Origin: Rhizobium albus
GTDB lineage: Bacteria > Pseudomonadota > Alphaproteobacteria > Rhizobiales > Rhizobiaceae
Length of the DNA stretch: 64,000 bases
Assembly (NCBI GenBank): GCA_030160035.1
Contig: BSNO01000003.1
Location: 992,001-1,056,000 of the forward strand
Direction of reading: 5' to 3'
In this document: piece by piece, positions 1-7,752 of the stretch
Numbering within the stretch: the stretch's first letter is position 1
Layout of the letters: each line of letters starts with the position of its first letter
Translations under genes and position numbers: made by a program
The notes under the pieces: model-generated
Seen by the model: only the letters and a program-made list of their open reading frames with translations
Database searches by the model: none
Told to the model about the DNA's origin: nothing

Positions 1-70
1 GAATGGCGAACGACGCCCCAAGCAACAGCCAGCGCTGGAACGGTGACACGACTTTCACTGCTCGGCCCAT
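1..70 (-). CDS. N-terminus of an unknown membrane or secreted protein (partial, cut by window edge)
   Basis: An ATG at 70 on the minus strand opens a frame that runs off the left edge. Only 23 residues are visible. They start MGRAVKVV and lead into a hydrophobic stretch (WLLLGASFAI), as in a signal anchor or signal peptide. An in-frame GTG at 58 is an alternative start. There is no stop in the visible part and it lies downstream of the ABC exporter gene on the same strand, so co-transcription is possible. Too little is present to name a family. Confidence 0.35.
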   Translation of the reverse strand, partial: MGRAVKVVSPFQRWLLLGASFAI

Positions 71-173
71 CCTGATCGGGCCGCTGTCATGTGTCGGCCC
101 CAGCGGCACTATACCCAAGCGCAAGTCCTGCACAACAAATCCGCGCGGCAGATCAGTCCCTTGGGCCGCAACG

Positions 174-2021
174 TCAGGACCGCGCCGCCTTCGATATCTC
201 CTCGACCGTCCCGCTCTCGCGCGGCGCTTCGCCGGTCTGGATGCTCCACAGCGTACGGTAGAGGCCCGGCTGGCGGATCAGCTCGGCATGGGTGCCGGAT
301 TGGGTGAGGCGGCCCTGTTCCATCACATGGATCGTGTCGGCATGCACGACGGTCGACAGACGGTGGGCGACGAGAATGACGGTGCGCTGACCGCGCATCT
401 TGGCGAGCGACCGCTGGATCGCGGCTTCCGTCTCGTTGTCGACGGCGCTGGTCGCCTCGTCGAGAATGAGAATGCGCGGGTCGAGCAGAAGGGCGCGTGC
501 GAGCGCAATACGCTGGCGTTGGCCGCCCGAAAGCTTCTGGCCATATTCGCCGATCGAGGTGTCGTAGCCATCGGGCAGGGCGCTGATGAAGCTGTCTGCC
601 TCCGCAAGCCGGGCCGCCGCTATGACCTCGTCACGGCTTGCGTCAGGGCGTCCATAGGCGATGTTGTCTGCCACCGAGCCGGCAAACAGCGTCACTTCCT
701 GCGGCACCCAGGCCATCGAGCGCCGAAGCGCCTTGATCGTCCAGCGATCGAGCGTGACGTCGTCGAGCGCGATGGAGCCTGACTGAGGGTCGAGGAACCG
801 ACCGATCAGCTTGATCAGGGTCGACTTCCCGCCGCCGGTCGGACCGACGAGCGCAACCGTGTGGCCTGCTGGAATGTCGAGATCGATCCCGTTGACGCCG
901 CCATTGCTCGTCTCGTAGCGGAACGCGACGTTCTTCAGGGCGAAGCGGCCGTCGACGGCAACGTCATGGGTGCCCTCGTCCTTGGCGATCGGCTCGTTGA
1001 GCAGGCTCAGAATGCGCCGCGTCGATGCCATCGCGCGCTCGTAAAGATCGACGACTTCGGCCAGGCCGGTCATTGGCCAGAGCAGCCGCTGGGTAAGGAA
1101 AACGAGAAGGCCGTAAGCGCCGACTTCCATCGTGCCGTTTAGCGTCATCCAGCCGCCGATGAGAAACGTCGCCAAGAAGCCCGACAGGATCGCCATGCGG
1201 ATGATCGGGATGAAGGCGGACGAGATACGGATCGCGGCGCGGTTTGCGGTCAGATAGCCGACACTTTCCTGCGACAGCGCTTCCGTCTCGCGTTCTTCGG
1301 CGCCAAAGGCGCGGATTGTGGCGAGGCCCTGCAGGTTGGTCGTCAACTTCGCACCCAATTGGCCAGCACGTGCGCGCACCGTGTCGTAGCGGGTCTGGGC
1401 GCGCTTCTGGAACCAGAACGCGCCAAAGATGATCGCCGGGACCGGCAGGAAGGCGACGACCGCGATGAGCGGCGAGACGATGAAGAAAACCGTGCCGACG
1501 AGGATGACGGCGGCAAAAGTCTGGATCAGCGTGTTTGCGCCACCGTCGAGAAACCGCTCTAGCTGGTTAATGTCGTCGTTGAGGATGGTGACGAGGTTGC
1601 CGGAGCGCTGCTCCTCGAAGAAGCGCGTCGGCAGATACTGTGCGTGGTTGTAGCAAAGGATGCGCAAGCGGTGCTGCACGTCCTGCGCCAACCCGCGCCA
1701 GAGCACCTGGTAGATATATTCGAACAGCGACTCGCCGAACCAGATGAGGAACGTGGCGATGCCGAGCGCGATCAGCTGGTCGGTCGGGTCGCTCAAGCCG
1801 AGCTGCGCCACGAAGGACGCCTCGCCGCGCACCACGACGTCGAGCGCGATGCCGATGAGGATCTCCGGCATCACGTCGAAGATCTTGTTGATGATCGAGG
1901 AGGCCGTCGCCATCACCACGCGGCGGCGTTCGTCGCGGATCAGGCGAAAGAGCACCACCAGCGGATGGCCACGAGTCAGATCGGCATTGTCGAGGTGGAT
2001 GCGAGGCGGACGGTCGGCCAT
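174..2021 (-). CDS. ABC transporter, fused permease and ATPase (exporter type)
   Basis: A 615-residue half-transporter, expected to work as a homodimer in the inner membrane and export a lipid, peptide or drug-like substrate; the substrate cannot be told. The N-terminal half (about residues 20-320) is a six-helix ABC_membrane domain. The C-terminal half is a nucleotide-binding domain with Walker A GPTGGGKST (about 393-401), signature LSGGQ (about 498), Walker B ILILDEATS (about 515-523) and H-loop AHRLS. I chose the ATG at 2021, which begins MADRPPR, over the upstream in-frame ATG at 2060: neither has a clear Shine-Dalgarno, but the inner start fits family length better. It follows tonB on the same strand after about 70 bases and may be a separate unit. 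Confidence 0.88.
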   Translation of the reverse strand: MADRPPRIHLDNADLTRGHPLVVLFRLIRDERRRVVMATASSIINKIFDVMPEILIGIALDVVVRGEASFVAQLGLSDPTDQLIALGIATFLIWFGESLFEYIYQVLWRGLAQDVQHRLRILCYNHAQYLPTRFFEEQRSGNLVTILNDDINQLERFLDGGANTLIQTFAAVILVGTVFFIVSPLIAVVAFLPVPAIIFGAFWFQKRAQTRYDTVRARAGQLGAKLTTNLQGLATIRAFGAEERETEALSQESVGYLTANRAAIRISSAFIPIIRMAILSGFLATFLIGGWMTLNGTMEVGAYGLLVFLTQRLLWPMTGLAEVVDLYERAMASTRRILSLLNEPIAKDEGTHDVAVDGRFALKNVAFRYETSNGGVNGIDLDIPAGHTVALVGPTGGGKSTLIKLIGRFLDPQSGSIALDDVTLDRWTIKALRRSMAWVPQEVTLFAGSVADNIAYGRPDASRDEVIAAARLAEADSFISALPDGYDTSIGEYGQKLSGGQRQRIALARALLLDPRILILDEATSAVDNETEAAIQRSLAKMRGQRTVILVAHRLSTVVHADTIHVMEQGRLTQSGTHAELIRQPGLYRTLWSIQTGEAPRESGTVEEISKAARS

Positions 2022-2092
2022 GGTCAGGGATCTTCGCCAGAAATATGCCGGGTAGGGCATGCGGGAAAATGGAGCGTCGAGCTATAGGCGGC

Positions 2093-3301
2093 TCAGCGCG
2101 TGAATGCCAGCGGCACCGTGAAAGGCCATGAGGAGCGGCCTGCTGCCTGAGGAATTTGCGGGAAGGGCGCGGCCCGCTGCACGGTTTCGATGGCCGCCTG
2201 ATCGAGCACCGGCGAGCCAGAACTGCGCACGACGGAAATGCCGCTGACTCCGCCGCCTGCCGCAATGGTGAAGCTCACATGCACTTCGCCTGTCAGGCGG
2301 TCCCGCCGCGCAGCTGCCGGATAGCGCAGCGCGCGCCGCAGCTTTGTCACCACCTGGCCTGGATAGTTGGAGACTGCAGCGTTGCCGGCGACTTGCGCCT
2401 GGGCACTGGCCTGTGACCCTTGCGTGGCCGCGCCAGATTGCGCCTGGCCATTGCTGGTGCCCTGGCGCTGCTGTGCCTGTTGCTGCCCTTGATTGCCCTG
2501 CGGTTGTGGCGCCGGGCGAGCCGGTTCCGCGACCTGGCGCGGCGGTGGCGGGGGCGTATAGGCGGGACGGGGCGTCGGGATCGGCGCATTTGCAATGGGG
2601 TCCGGCAGCGGCTCGATCGTCTCTGCACTGACGATCGGTGCCTCTTCGGGCGCGCTTTCGGCTTCCAGCGGCTCCGGCTCCACGGGCACCGTTTCCTGCT
2701 CCACCGTTTCGGATGGCTCGGGCTCGATCGGTGCCGGCTCTTCGGCAACGACGATGCCATCAGCCGAAAGGGCGATCTCCTCGACCGGCGCTTCCGGCAA
2801 AGTCTCTGCCTCGGACTCTGGCGTTTCCACAGGCGCTTGCTGCGGCGTGATGGGCTGTTCGGCCGTTTCCACCGGCTCGACGGGAGCGGTCTCTACCGGC
2901 TCGGGGGCAACTTCGCCCACCAGTTCTGCGTCCTCGAACGCGTTGCCGATCATCGAAACCGAAATGGGGCCACCCCCAGCGATCTGGATATCCGGCGTCC
3001 GGTTCATGAAGGCAGCCGTTGCCCCCAGATGGATGGCGACGGAGGCGAGCAGGGCAATCGTCTGAAGCGACAGACCGGCGCCGTGGCGGCCGCGCGCAAC
3101 GAGCGGCAGATCCGCGGGCTCGATGGCATCTGCGTCGGCGGTCGATTGCGCTGGCAGTGATCGATGAGCATCGGCCAGCCCCTCGATCAACGTCGGCTGC
3201 GTACCGGCTGGGATAAATTCGATCGGCTCGAAGTCGCTGCCGCCGGCGGGAGGCTCGGCGTCATAGCTCGTCAGCGCGATCAGGGGCTGCGGGCGGCTCA
3301 T
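2093..3301 (-). CDS. tonB: Energy transducer TonB
   Basis: A 402-residue TonB protein that carries proton-motive energy from ExbB/ExbD to outer-membrane receptors. The N-terminus (about 1-76) is a cytoplasmic extension longer than usual. A single membrane anchor lies at about 77-99. A long Pro/Glu/Val-rich periplasmic spacer (about 110-270) follows, then a Gln/Ala-rich stretch. The TonB_C domain occupies about 315-402 with the typical YPxxAxR-like start and the VxxSSGxxxLDxAAIxxVxxAxPFP core. The ATG overlaps the upstream exbD stop (ATGA) and has GGAG 12 bases before it. It is last of the Ton operon. No TonB-dependent receptor lies in the window, so the substrate is unknown. Confidence 0.93.
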   Translation of the reverse strand: MSRPQPLIALTSYDAEPPAGGSDFEPIEFIPAGTQPTLIEGLADAHRSLPAQSTADADAIEPADLPLVARGRHGAGLSLQTIALLASVAIHLGATAAFMNRTPDIQIAGGGPISVSMIGNAFEDAELVGEVAPEPVETAPVEPVETAEQPITPQQAPVETPESEAETLPEAPVEEIALSADGIVVAEEPAPIEPEPSETVEQETVPVEPEPLEAESAPEEAPIVSAETIEPLPDPIANAPIPTPRPAYTPPPPPRQVAEPARPAPQPQGNQGQQQAQQRQGTSNGQAQSGAATQGSQASAQAQVAGNAAVSNYPGQVVTKLRRALRYPAAARRDRLTGEVHVSFTIAAGGGVSGISVVRSSGSPVLDQAAIETVQRAAPFPQIPQAAGRSSWPFTVPLAFTR

Positions 3302-3693
3302 GGTGCGGCGCGCTCCGTCATGACGGTCACAGTCTCGACGCCGAGCGCACGCAAGCCGCTGGCGATCTCGATCAGGTCAGATGCGGGCAGCGCTCGATCG
3401 ACGAGCAGCTTGGGCCTATCCGCAGCATTCTCGCCGTCGGTGTATTCGGCAGCCCAGGTCTCGAGCGTCACTGGTTGGCCGCGATACCAGAGCGATCCAT
3501 CGGCGCGGATCGCGAGCGTGTCGGCCGGTGCCGTCCGTTCTGCTTCGCTCGTGCTGATCATCGATACTTCCTGGTCGATGGGCGGCGTCAGCGATCCGGC
3601 GACCAGAAAGAAGATGAGCATGAGAAACACCACGTTGATGAGCGTGATGGTGTTCTCGGGCGCTGTCTTCTTCTTGGGGGCGGGCAGTTTCAT
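3298..3693 (-). CDS. exbD: ExbD/TolR-family protein, second copy, with Asn at the usual proton-path Asp
   Basis: A 131-residue ExbD-like protein: short basic cytoplasmic N-terminus (MKLPAPKKK), one membrane helix (about 17-37, within TITLINVVFLMLIFFLVAG) and a periplasmic domain. In ExbD/TolR/MotB proteins an Asp near the start of the helix is needed for proton flow. Here that position is Asn20 (LIN-V-V), while the upstream paralogue has Asp20. I chose the ATG at 3693 (GGA about 8 bases upstream); an in-frame TTG at 3726 would overlap the upstream gene by 11 bases. It overlaps tonB by 4 bases. Likely a partner in an ExbB-ExbD heterocomplex rather than a stand-alone proton carrier; that is inference. 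Confidence 0.9.
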   Translation of the reverse strand: MKLPAPKKKTAPENTITLINVVFLMLIFFLVAGSLTPPIDQEVSMISTSEAERTAPADTLAIRADGSLWYRGQPVTLETWAAEYTDGENAADRPKLLVDRALPASDLIEIASGLRALGVETVTVMTERAAP

Positions 3694-3715
3694 TGCTTCG
3701 TTCCAATCGCCATCG

Positions 3716-4099
3716 TCATTGCGCAACGCTCAAGGGGATGGCGCTTGCGCCGCGGATCGCCTCGATGGCGCTGATCAATTCCTGCGACTGCGCCTCGCCG
3801 CGCACCAGAAGCACGGCCGATTCCGCGCCGCTTTCTTCAAGCCGCGCGACCTCTGCGGCGACGCTCGCAATATCGGCATGGGCGAGGCCATTGACGCTCC
3901 ACCCGTCATCCGCCAACCGCACCAGCACGTCCGGCGTGCCGGACGAGCCGGTCGTTGCCTGCGCGCCCGTCAGCTCAACCTCGGCAAACCGCGTGAACGT
4001 CGAGGAAAGCATGAAGAACAACAGCAGCAGGAAGATCACGTCGATCAGCGACGTAAGCGACAGCCGTCTTGCTCTTCGGACGGAGGCCTGGACGCGCAT
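3716..4099 (-). CDS. exbD: ExbD/TolR-family proton-channel protein, first copy
   Basis: 127 residues. A basic cytoplasmic segment (RRARR) is followed by one membrane helix (about 13-35, SLIDVIFLLLLFFML) containing Asp20, the residue expected to carry protons, and a periplasmic domain of about 90 residues. It works with ExbB in the inner membrane to power TonB. The ATG overlaps the exbB stop by 4 bases (ATGA), so translation is coupled. It is the first of two consecutive exbD paralogues; only this one keeps the Asp. Confidence 0.92.
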   Translation of the reverse strand: MRVQASVRRARRLSLTSLIDVIFLLLLFFMLSSTFTRFAEVELTGAQATTGSSGTPDVLVRLADDGWSVNGLAHADIASVAAEVARLEESGAESAVLLVRGEAQSQELISAIEAIRGASAIPLSVAQ

Positions 4100-4809
4100 C
4101 AGTAGGCAGCGCTCCGCGCGTCGACGGTGGCGGCAAAATCGCGATGTGGTTCGCTCTCATGCCCATCGCGCAGGCCGAGCGCGCGCGACGATAGGAACGC
4201 ACCGGTAAGCGTCTCCACGGCGACGCGCTCGTTTTCGACGCGGGACTCAAACCAAGTGAGAAGCAGCGACACCGGCATCGCGACCGCGAGGCCGACAGCC
4301 GTGGTCAGAAGCGCGACCCAGATGCCGCCGGCGAGAATGGACGGATCGACGGCATTGCCGGCGCCTTGCAGGCTCTGGAAAGCCTCGATCATGCCGAGAA
4401 CCGTGCCGAAAAGGCCGAGAAGCGGCGCAATCTGCGCAATGGCATCCATCGCACGAAAGCCCCGCTGCAGCTTGTGCAGGCGGTCGACGGCGATACGGCT
4501 GACTTCTTCCTCGACCGCCGCTTTGGACACCGAGCGCCGCACGGATAGCCGCATGGCGGTGACCATGGTTTCGGAGACGAGCGAACGGTCGTTTGCCACC
4601 GCTGCTTCCGCGCCGCGATAGTCTCTCTGGCTCCATAGCTCGATCGCCTTTCGGGCCCGTCCGTGTGCCCCGACGCGCTCGCGGGCGAACTGCACGAACT
4701 TCATCAGGATCAGCGCGAGCGCGAACACCGAAAGGACGAGCAGGACGCCGACGACCCAGCCGCCGAGCTCGAGAAAATTGGCGATGATGTCGATGATCTG
4801 GTTGATCAC
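4099..4809 (-). CDS. exbB: MotA/TolQ/ExbB proton-channel protein
   Basis: 236 residues from a GTG start at 4809, preceded by a strong GGAGGG seven bases upstream; longer in-frame readings would overlap the upstream gene and lack such a site. A first membrane helix lies at about 12-35 (GGWVVGVLLVLSVFALALIL). The hallmark MotA_ExbB region follows at about 120-190, with IAQIAPLLGLFGTVLGMI and a final helix WVALLTTAVGLAVAMPVSLL. It forms the pentameric channel that, with ExbD, converts proton flow into motion of TonB. Sixteen bases separate it from the secreted-protein gene upstream, and it overlaps exbD downstream. Confidence 0.92.
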   Translation of the reverse strand: MINQIIDIIANFLELGGWVVGVLLVLSVFALALILMKFVQFARERVGAHGRARKAIELWSQRDYRGAEAAVANDRSLVSETMVTAMRLSVRRSVSKAAVEEEVSRIAVDRLHKLQRGFRAMDAIAQIAPLLGLFGTVLGMIEAFQSLQGAGNAVDPSILAGGIWVALLTTAVGLAVAMPVSLLLTWFESRVENERVAVETLTGAFLSSRALGLRDGHESEPHRDFAATVDARSAAY

Positions 4810-4825
4810 GCTGTGCCCTCCGGCG

Positions 4826-5257
4826 TCAGTTGGACAATTCGATGTCGGATCGGCTCGAGGCCGCGAGTGAGACGATGCAGGCGTCCTCTGGCAGGTCATC
4901 GCTCTCGCAGGTCGCCACATCGTTCACGAGCACGCGGGACAGCGATGAACAGGCCGCTCCACCAATGTTGAACTGACGAACGCGCGTGCGGCCTGCGGGA
5001 ACATCCTGAAAGTCGAGCACCGTCATGCGCTCCACCAGGCCTTCACCGTTGAAGAACACCATTTGATACGAAGCCTTGGAGATATCGCTACCGAGCCCGC
5101 TTTCGACGACGAACGTCATCATGCAGCCGTTCTCTGTCTCTGCCGTAGCATTCAATTCCAGCGATAAGCCCCGAGGCTCCGGCGCCGTCTGCGCTTGCGC
5201 CGGCACGGCCAGGAGGGCGCAAAGAAGAGAGAGAAGGGAGGGCGCTGCACGGTTCAT
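4826..5257 (-). CDS. Small secreted (periplasmic) protein, first gene of the Ton operon
   Basis: 143 residues with a clear signal peptide (MNRAAPSLLSLLCALLAVPAQA, cleavage after AQA at about 22). The mature part of about 120 residues is rich in beta-forming segments (TFVVESGL, YQMVFFNGEG, RTRVRQFNI) and holds four cysteines that could make two disulfides. I do not recognise a characterised family. Its position 16 bases before exbB and the shared strand make it part of the Ton operon, so an accessory role to the ExbBD-TonB complex is the simplest guess. The upstream 190 bases are shared with the divergent PRC-barrel gene. Confidence 0.8.
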   Translation of the reverse strand: MNRAAPSLLSLLCALLAVPAQAQTAPEPRGLSLELNATAETENGCMMTFVVESGLGSDISKASYQMVFFNGEGLVERMTVLDFQDVPAGRTRVRQFNIGGAACSSLSRVLVNDVATCESDDLPEDACIVSLAASSRSDIELSN

Positions 5258-5394
5258 GAAGATCTCGAGCTCGGTGGATCCGGAAGTTTCCGACCGCTTA
5301 GCAGCACCTCGACCTAATAGTCTACCAAAAAACTCACCTTTAGCGTGGGTTCACGCGAGAAGGCGGTGTTAAATGTTGCGTGAAGCCAAATCGA

Positions 5395-5419
5395 GGAACC
5401 TCGGATTCCCCGTAGCGTT
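5395..5419 (+). promoter_or_regulatory. EcfG-type (general stress sigma) promoter for the PRC-barrel gene
   Basis: GGAAC at 5395-5399 and CGTT at 5416-5419 are separated by 16 bases. This matches the alphaproteobacterial EcfG/RpoE2 consensus GGAAC-N16/17-CGTT. Transcription would start near 5426, leaving about 25 bases of leader before the ATG at 5451. PRC-barrel genes are frequent members of that regulon in rhizobia. Confidence 0.7.
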
Positions 5420-5450
5420 TCCCCTGCATCGAAAAAGGGAGTGCAGAACG

Positions 5451-5804
5451 ATGAACGTCTCTTCTGAAAATATCCGCGCGACACGCGTTGAAGGCACCGA
5501 AGTCCGCAACAGCGCGGGCGAGCACCTCGGCAGCGTCAACGACCTTGTTATCGGAAAGCGAGATGGCAAAGTGAAGTACGCCATCATGTCGTTCGGTGGC
5601 TTCCTCGGGATCGGTGAGGAATATCACCCGCTGCCATGGGAAAAGCTCACCTATGATGAGCGCCAGGGCAGCTATGTAGTCGATCTTTCCAAGGATCAGC
5701 TCGAAGGTGCACCGCGCTACGCCCGTGAACGCGAGTTCGACTGGGGCGATACCGAAAGCACCCGCCGCATCAACGACTATTACGGCGTTCCGCCATACAT
5801 CTGA
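5451..5804 (+). CDS. PRC-barrel domain protein
   Basis: 117 residues from ATG 5451, preceded by GGGAG about 10 bases upstream; an earlier in-frame start at 5373 would lie upstream of the promoter. The PRC-barrel beta domain spans about residues 10-85 (VRNSAGEHLGSVNDLVIG, KVKYAIMSFGGFLGIGEEYHPLPW), followed by a charged tail ending in RINDYYGVPPYI. Such proteins are small soluble adaptors, often induced in stationary phase or stress; the partner is unknown. The EcfG-type promoter just upstream supports stress induction. A terminator follows. Confidence 0.85.
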   Translation: MNVSSENIRATRVEGTEVRNSAGEHLGSVNDLVIGKRDGKVKYAIMSFGGFLGIGEEYHPLPWEKLTYDERQGSYVVDLSKDQLEGAPRYAREREFDWGDTESTRRINDYYGVPPYI

Positions 5805-5853
5805 TCTTCGAACATAGCCGGCTCTGAGGCGACATCAGAGAGGAAACCACCTT

Positions 5854-5884
5854 GGCGGGCCGCATCGGCCCGCCCTTTTCGTTT
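5854..5884 (+). terminator. Rho-independent terminator after the PRC-barrel gene
   Basis: A perfect 8-bp stem GGCGGGCC / GGCCCGCC (5854-5861 and 5867-5874) with a 5-base loop, followed by CTTTTCGTTT. The T-rich tail is on the plus side. A smaller hairpin (CTCTGA / TCAGAG, 5822-5840) lies just before it. Confidence 0.8.
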
Positions 5885-5916
5885 CCAGACCGGCTATATT
5901 GGTTTCCTAGGGAGAC

Positions 5917-7440
5917 TTAAGCTGCAGACAGAGAAACAGGGTTTGCTTCCGGCCCGTCGGCAGCCCCGGGACCGGTTTCGCAGCCGAGATCCGGGAAAGC
6001 CACGATCCGTTTGCCGGAAAAATCTGTCCGCACCACCGTCAGCCCGCGCTCCTCGAAATAGTCCAGCAGCCGTCGCGCCCGGCGCGTAGAATGTGTGCCG
6101 TAGGCCCGGGCCAGTGTCGCATCCGACGGGCAGGCGGCACCCGTGAGCGCTGCCTTCGCGACCAGTATGAAAACCGCCTGGACATCGTCGGGCAGAGACT
6201 CCGCCAGATTGGTGACCTGCCGCCAGTCGTCGCTCGCCGCCATTTCCGCATCGATGCCGACGCGGGCGAGCGCAAAGCGCCGCCGGAAGACGGCGAGAGT
6301 CACAGCCGGCCCGGGAAGCCTTGCGATACGGGCCCGCACCAGAAAATCCTGGTACAGCTCGCCGTCGCTCCGGAATGCGGCGTCGGGATCGGCGACGATG
6401 GCCGTCAGCAGCCCGTCGATCATCCGGTCGCGCTCGAAAGCCGCCGTTTCCGTCTCGGCTTCGCTTAGCTCCTCTTCGTCCTCGTCCTGCGCGCCGGCCG
6501 GAGCGGCCTTGGCGAGTTCGGCCAGAATATCGGTTGTGGGTCGCGGCGGCGGTGCGGTTCGGCGCGTCATCACGACCGGCTCGGCTGGACCCGGCGTAAA
6601 GATCAGATCACGTGCTTCCTCCGGTGCTGGCGCGTCGGGCAGGGGCGTCAATTTCGGGCTGGTCGAGCGGGCTTCGGTCTCGACCCGTCCGATGGCGATC
6701 GGCAGCGGACGACGTGAGAGCGCCGGGCCAAGCGCCACGAATTGTCCGCGCTTCAGGTCTCTGAACATTTCCGCCTGCCGCCGGTCCATGCCGAGCAGGT
6801 CGGCGGCGCGCGCCATGTCGATGTCGAGAAAGGTGCGGCCCATCAGGAAGTTCGAGGCTTCGGCCGCGACGTTCTTGGCGAGCTTGGCGAGACGCTGCGT
6901 CGCGATCACTCCGGCGAGTCCACGCTTTCGGCCACGGCACATGAGATTGGTCATGGCGCCGAGCGAAGCGCGTCGCGCATCTTCGGCCACGTCGCCGGCT
7001 GCCGCAGGCGCGAACAGCTGGGCCTCGTCGACCACCACGAGGACCGGGTACCAGTAGTCGCGCTCGGCATCGAACAGGCCGTTCAGAAACGTTGCGGCCG
7101 ACCGCATCTGCTGGTCCGCCTCGAGACCTTCGAGGTTGAGGACGCAGGAAACACGGTGCTGACGGATGCGCGCGGCGATGCGCAGCAATTCCTGTTCCGA
7201 GCGTGCCGCATCCACAACCACATGGCCGAACCGGTCGGCAAGGGTGACGAAGTCACCTTCGGGATCGATGATGCACTGCTGGACCCAAGGCGCACTCTGC
7301 TCCAGGAGCCGCCGCAGAAGGTGCGACTTGCCGGAGCCGGAATTGCCCTGAACGAGAAGACGCGTCGCGAGCAACTCTTCGAGATCGAGCAAGGCCGGCT
7401 TGTTCTCGCCTGTCTCTCCCATGTCGATGTCGACGCGCAT
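5917..7440 (-). CDS. HerA/VirB4-like P-loop ATPase (DUF87-type), function unknown
   Basis: 507 residues. The N-terminal ATPase has Walker A GNSGSGKSH (32-40), a DPEGDF motif near 60, Walker B VLVVVDEAQLF (about 133-143) and a RGRKRGL / TQRLAKL segment typical of HerA helicases and conjugation ATPases. A Pro-rich, acidic linker (about 255-345) leads to a C-terminal helical domain with a winged-helix look (DATLARAYGTHSTRRARRLLDYFEERGL). HerA proteins move DNA or proteins by hexameric ATP hydrolysis. No nurA or conjugation gene is nearby, so it appears to be a stand-alone rhizobial paralogue. The ATG at 7440 begins MRVDIDM. Confidence 0.8.
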   Translation of the reverse strand: MRVDIDMGETGENKPALLDLEELLATRLLVQGNSGSGKSHLLRRLLEQSAPWVQQCIIDPEGDFVTLADRFGHVVVDAARSEQELLRIAARIRQHRVSCVLNLEGLEADQQMRSAATFLNGLFDAERDYWYPVLVVVDEAQLFAPAAAGDVAEDARRASLGAMTNLMCRGRKRGLAGVIATQRLAKLAKNVAAEASNFLMGRTFLDIDMARAADLLGMDRRQAEMFRDLKRGQFVALGPALSRRPLPIAIGRVETEARSTSPKLTPLPDAPAPEEARDLIFTPGPAEPVVMTRRTAPPPRPTTDILAELAKAAPAGAQDEDEEELSEAETETAAFERDRMIDGLLTAIVADPDAAFRSDGELYQDFLVRARIARLPGPAVTLAVFRRRFALARVGIDAEMAASDDWRQVTNLAESLPDDVQAVFILVAKAALTGAACPSDATLARAYGTHSTRRARRLLDYFEERGLTVVRTDFSGKRIVAFPDLGCETGPGAADGPEANPVSLSAA

Positions 7441-7752
7441 TTGGTCTCCCGGATGTCAGCCAAGCCGTCTACCTAGCATCTCGAAGCCCGGTCATTCGCC
7501 CCTCGTGGCGCAAAACCCACAGATGTTTGGCGATGGGTTGCTATCACGCACCATGAACTGACCCAATCTCTCGTGCATGGCGCGCACGTTGGGGCGGGTT
7601 GTTGCATGGGTGATTCTGTGGCAGTCATCGAACCGATCGGCTGCGTACCGCGCCGGGTTCCCCCGCACATTATCGCCTGTCCGCGATTGGACAGCATGAG
7701 CGCGTATCCGGTATTGCGATGCCGGTCGCCCCAATTGCATGAAAGGCCAGTC
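7441..7752. other. 312-base intergenic region between divergent genes
   Basis: Separates the HerA-like gene (minus) from the DegT aminotransferase (plus) and must hold both promoters. An in-frame upstream extension of the aminotransferase to 7573 exists but its translation (rich in Cys, His and Arg) does not look like protein. I see no convincing -35/-10 pair, RNA gene or repeat. Confidence 0.5.
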
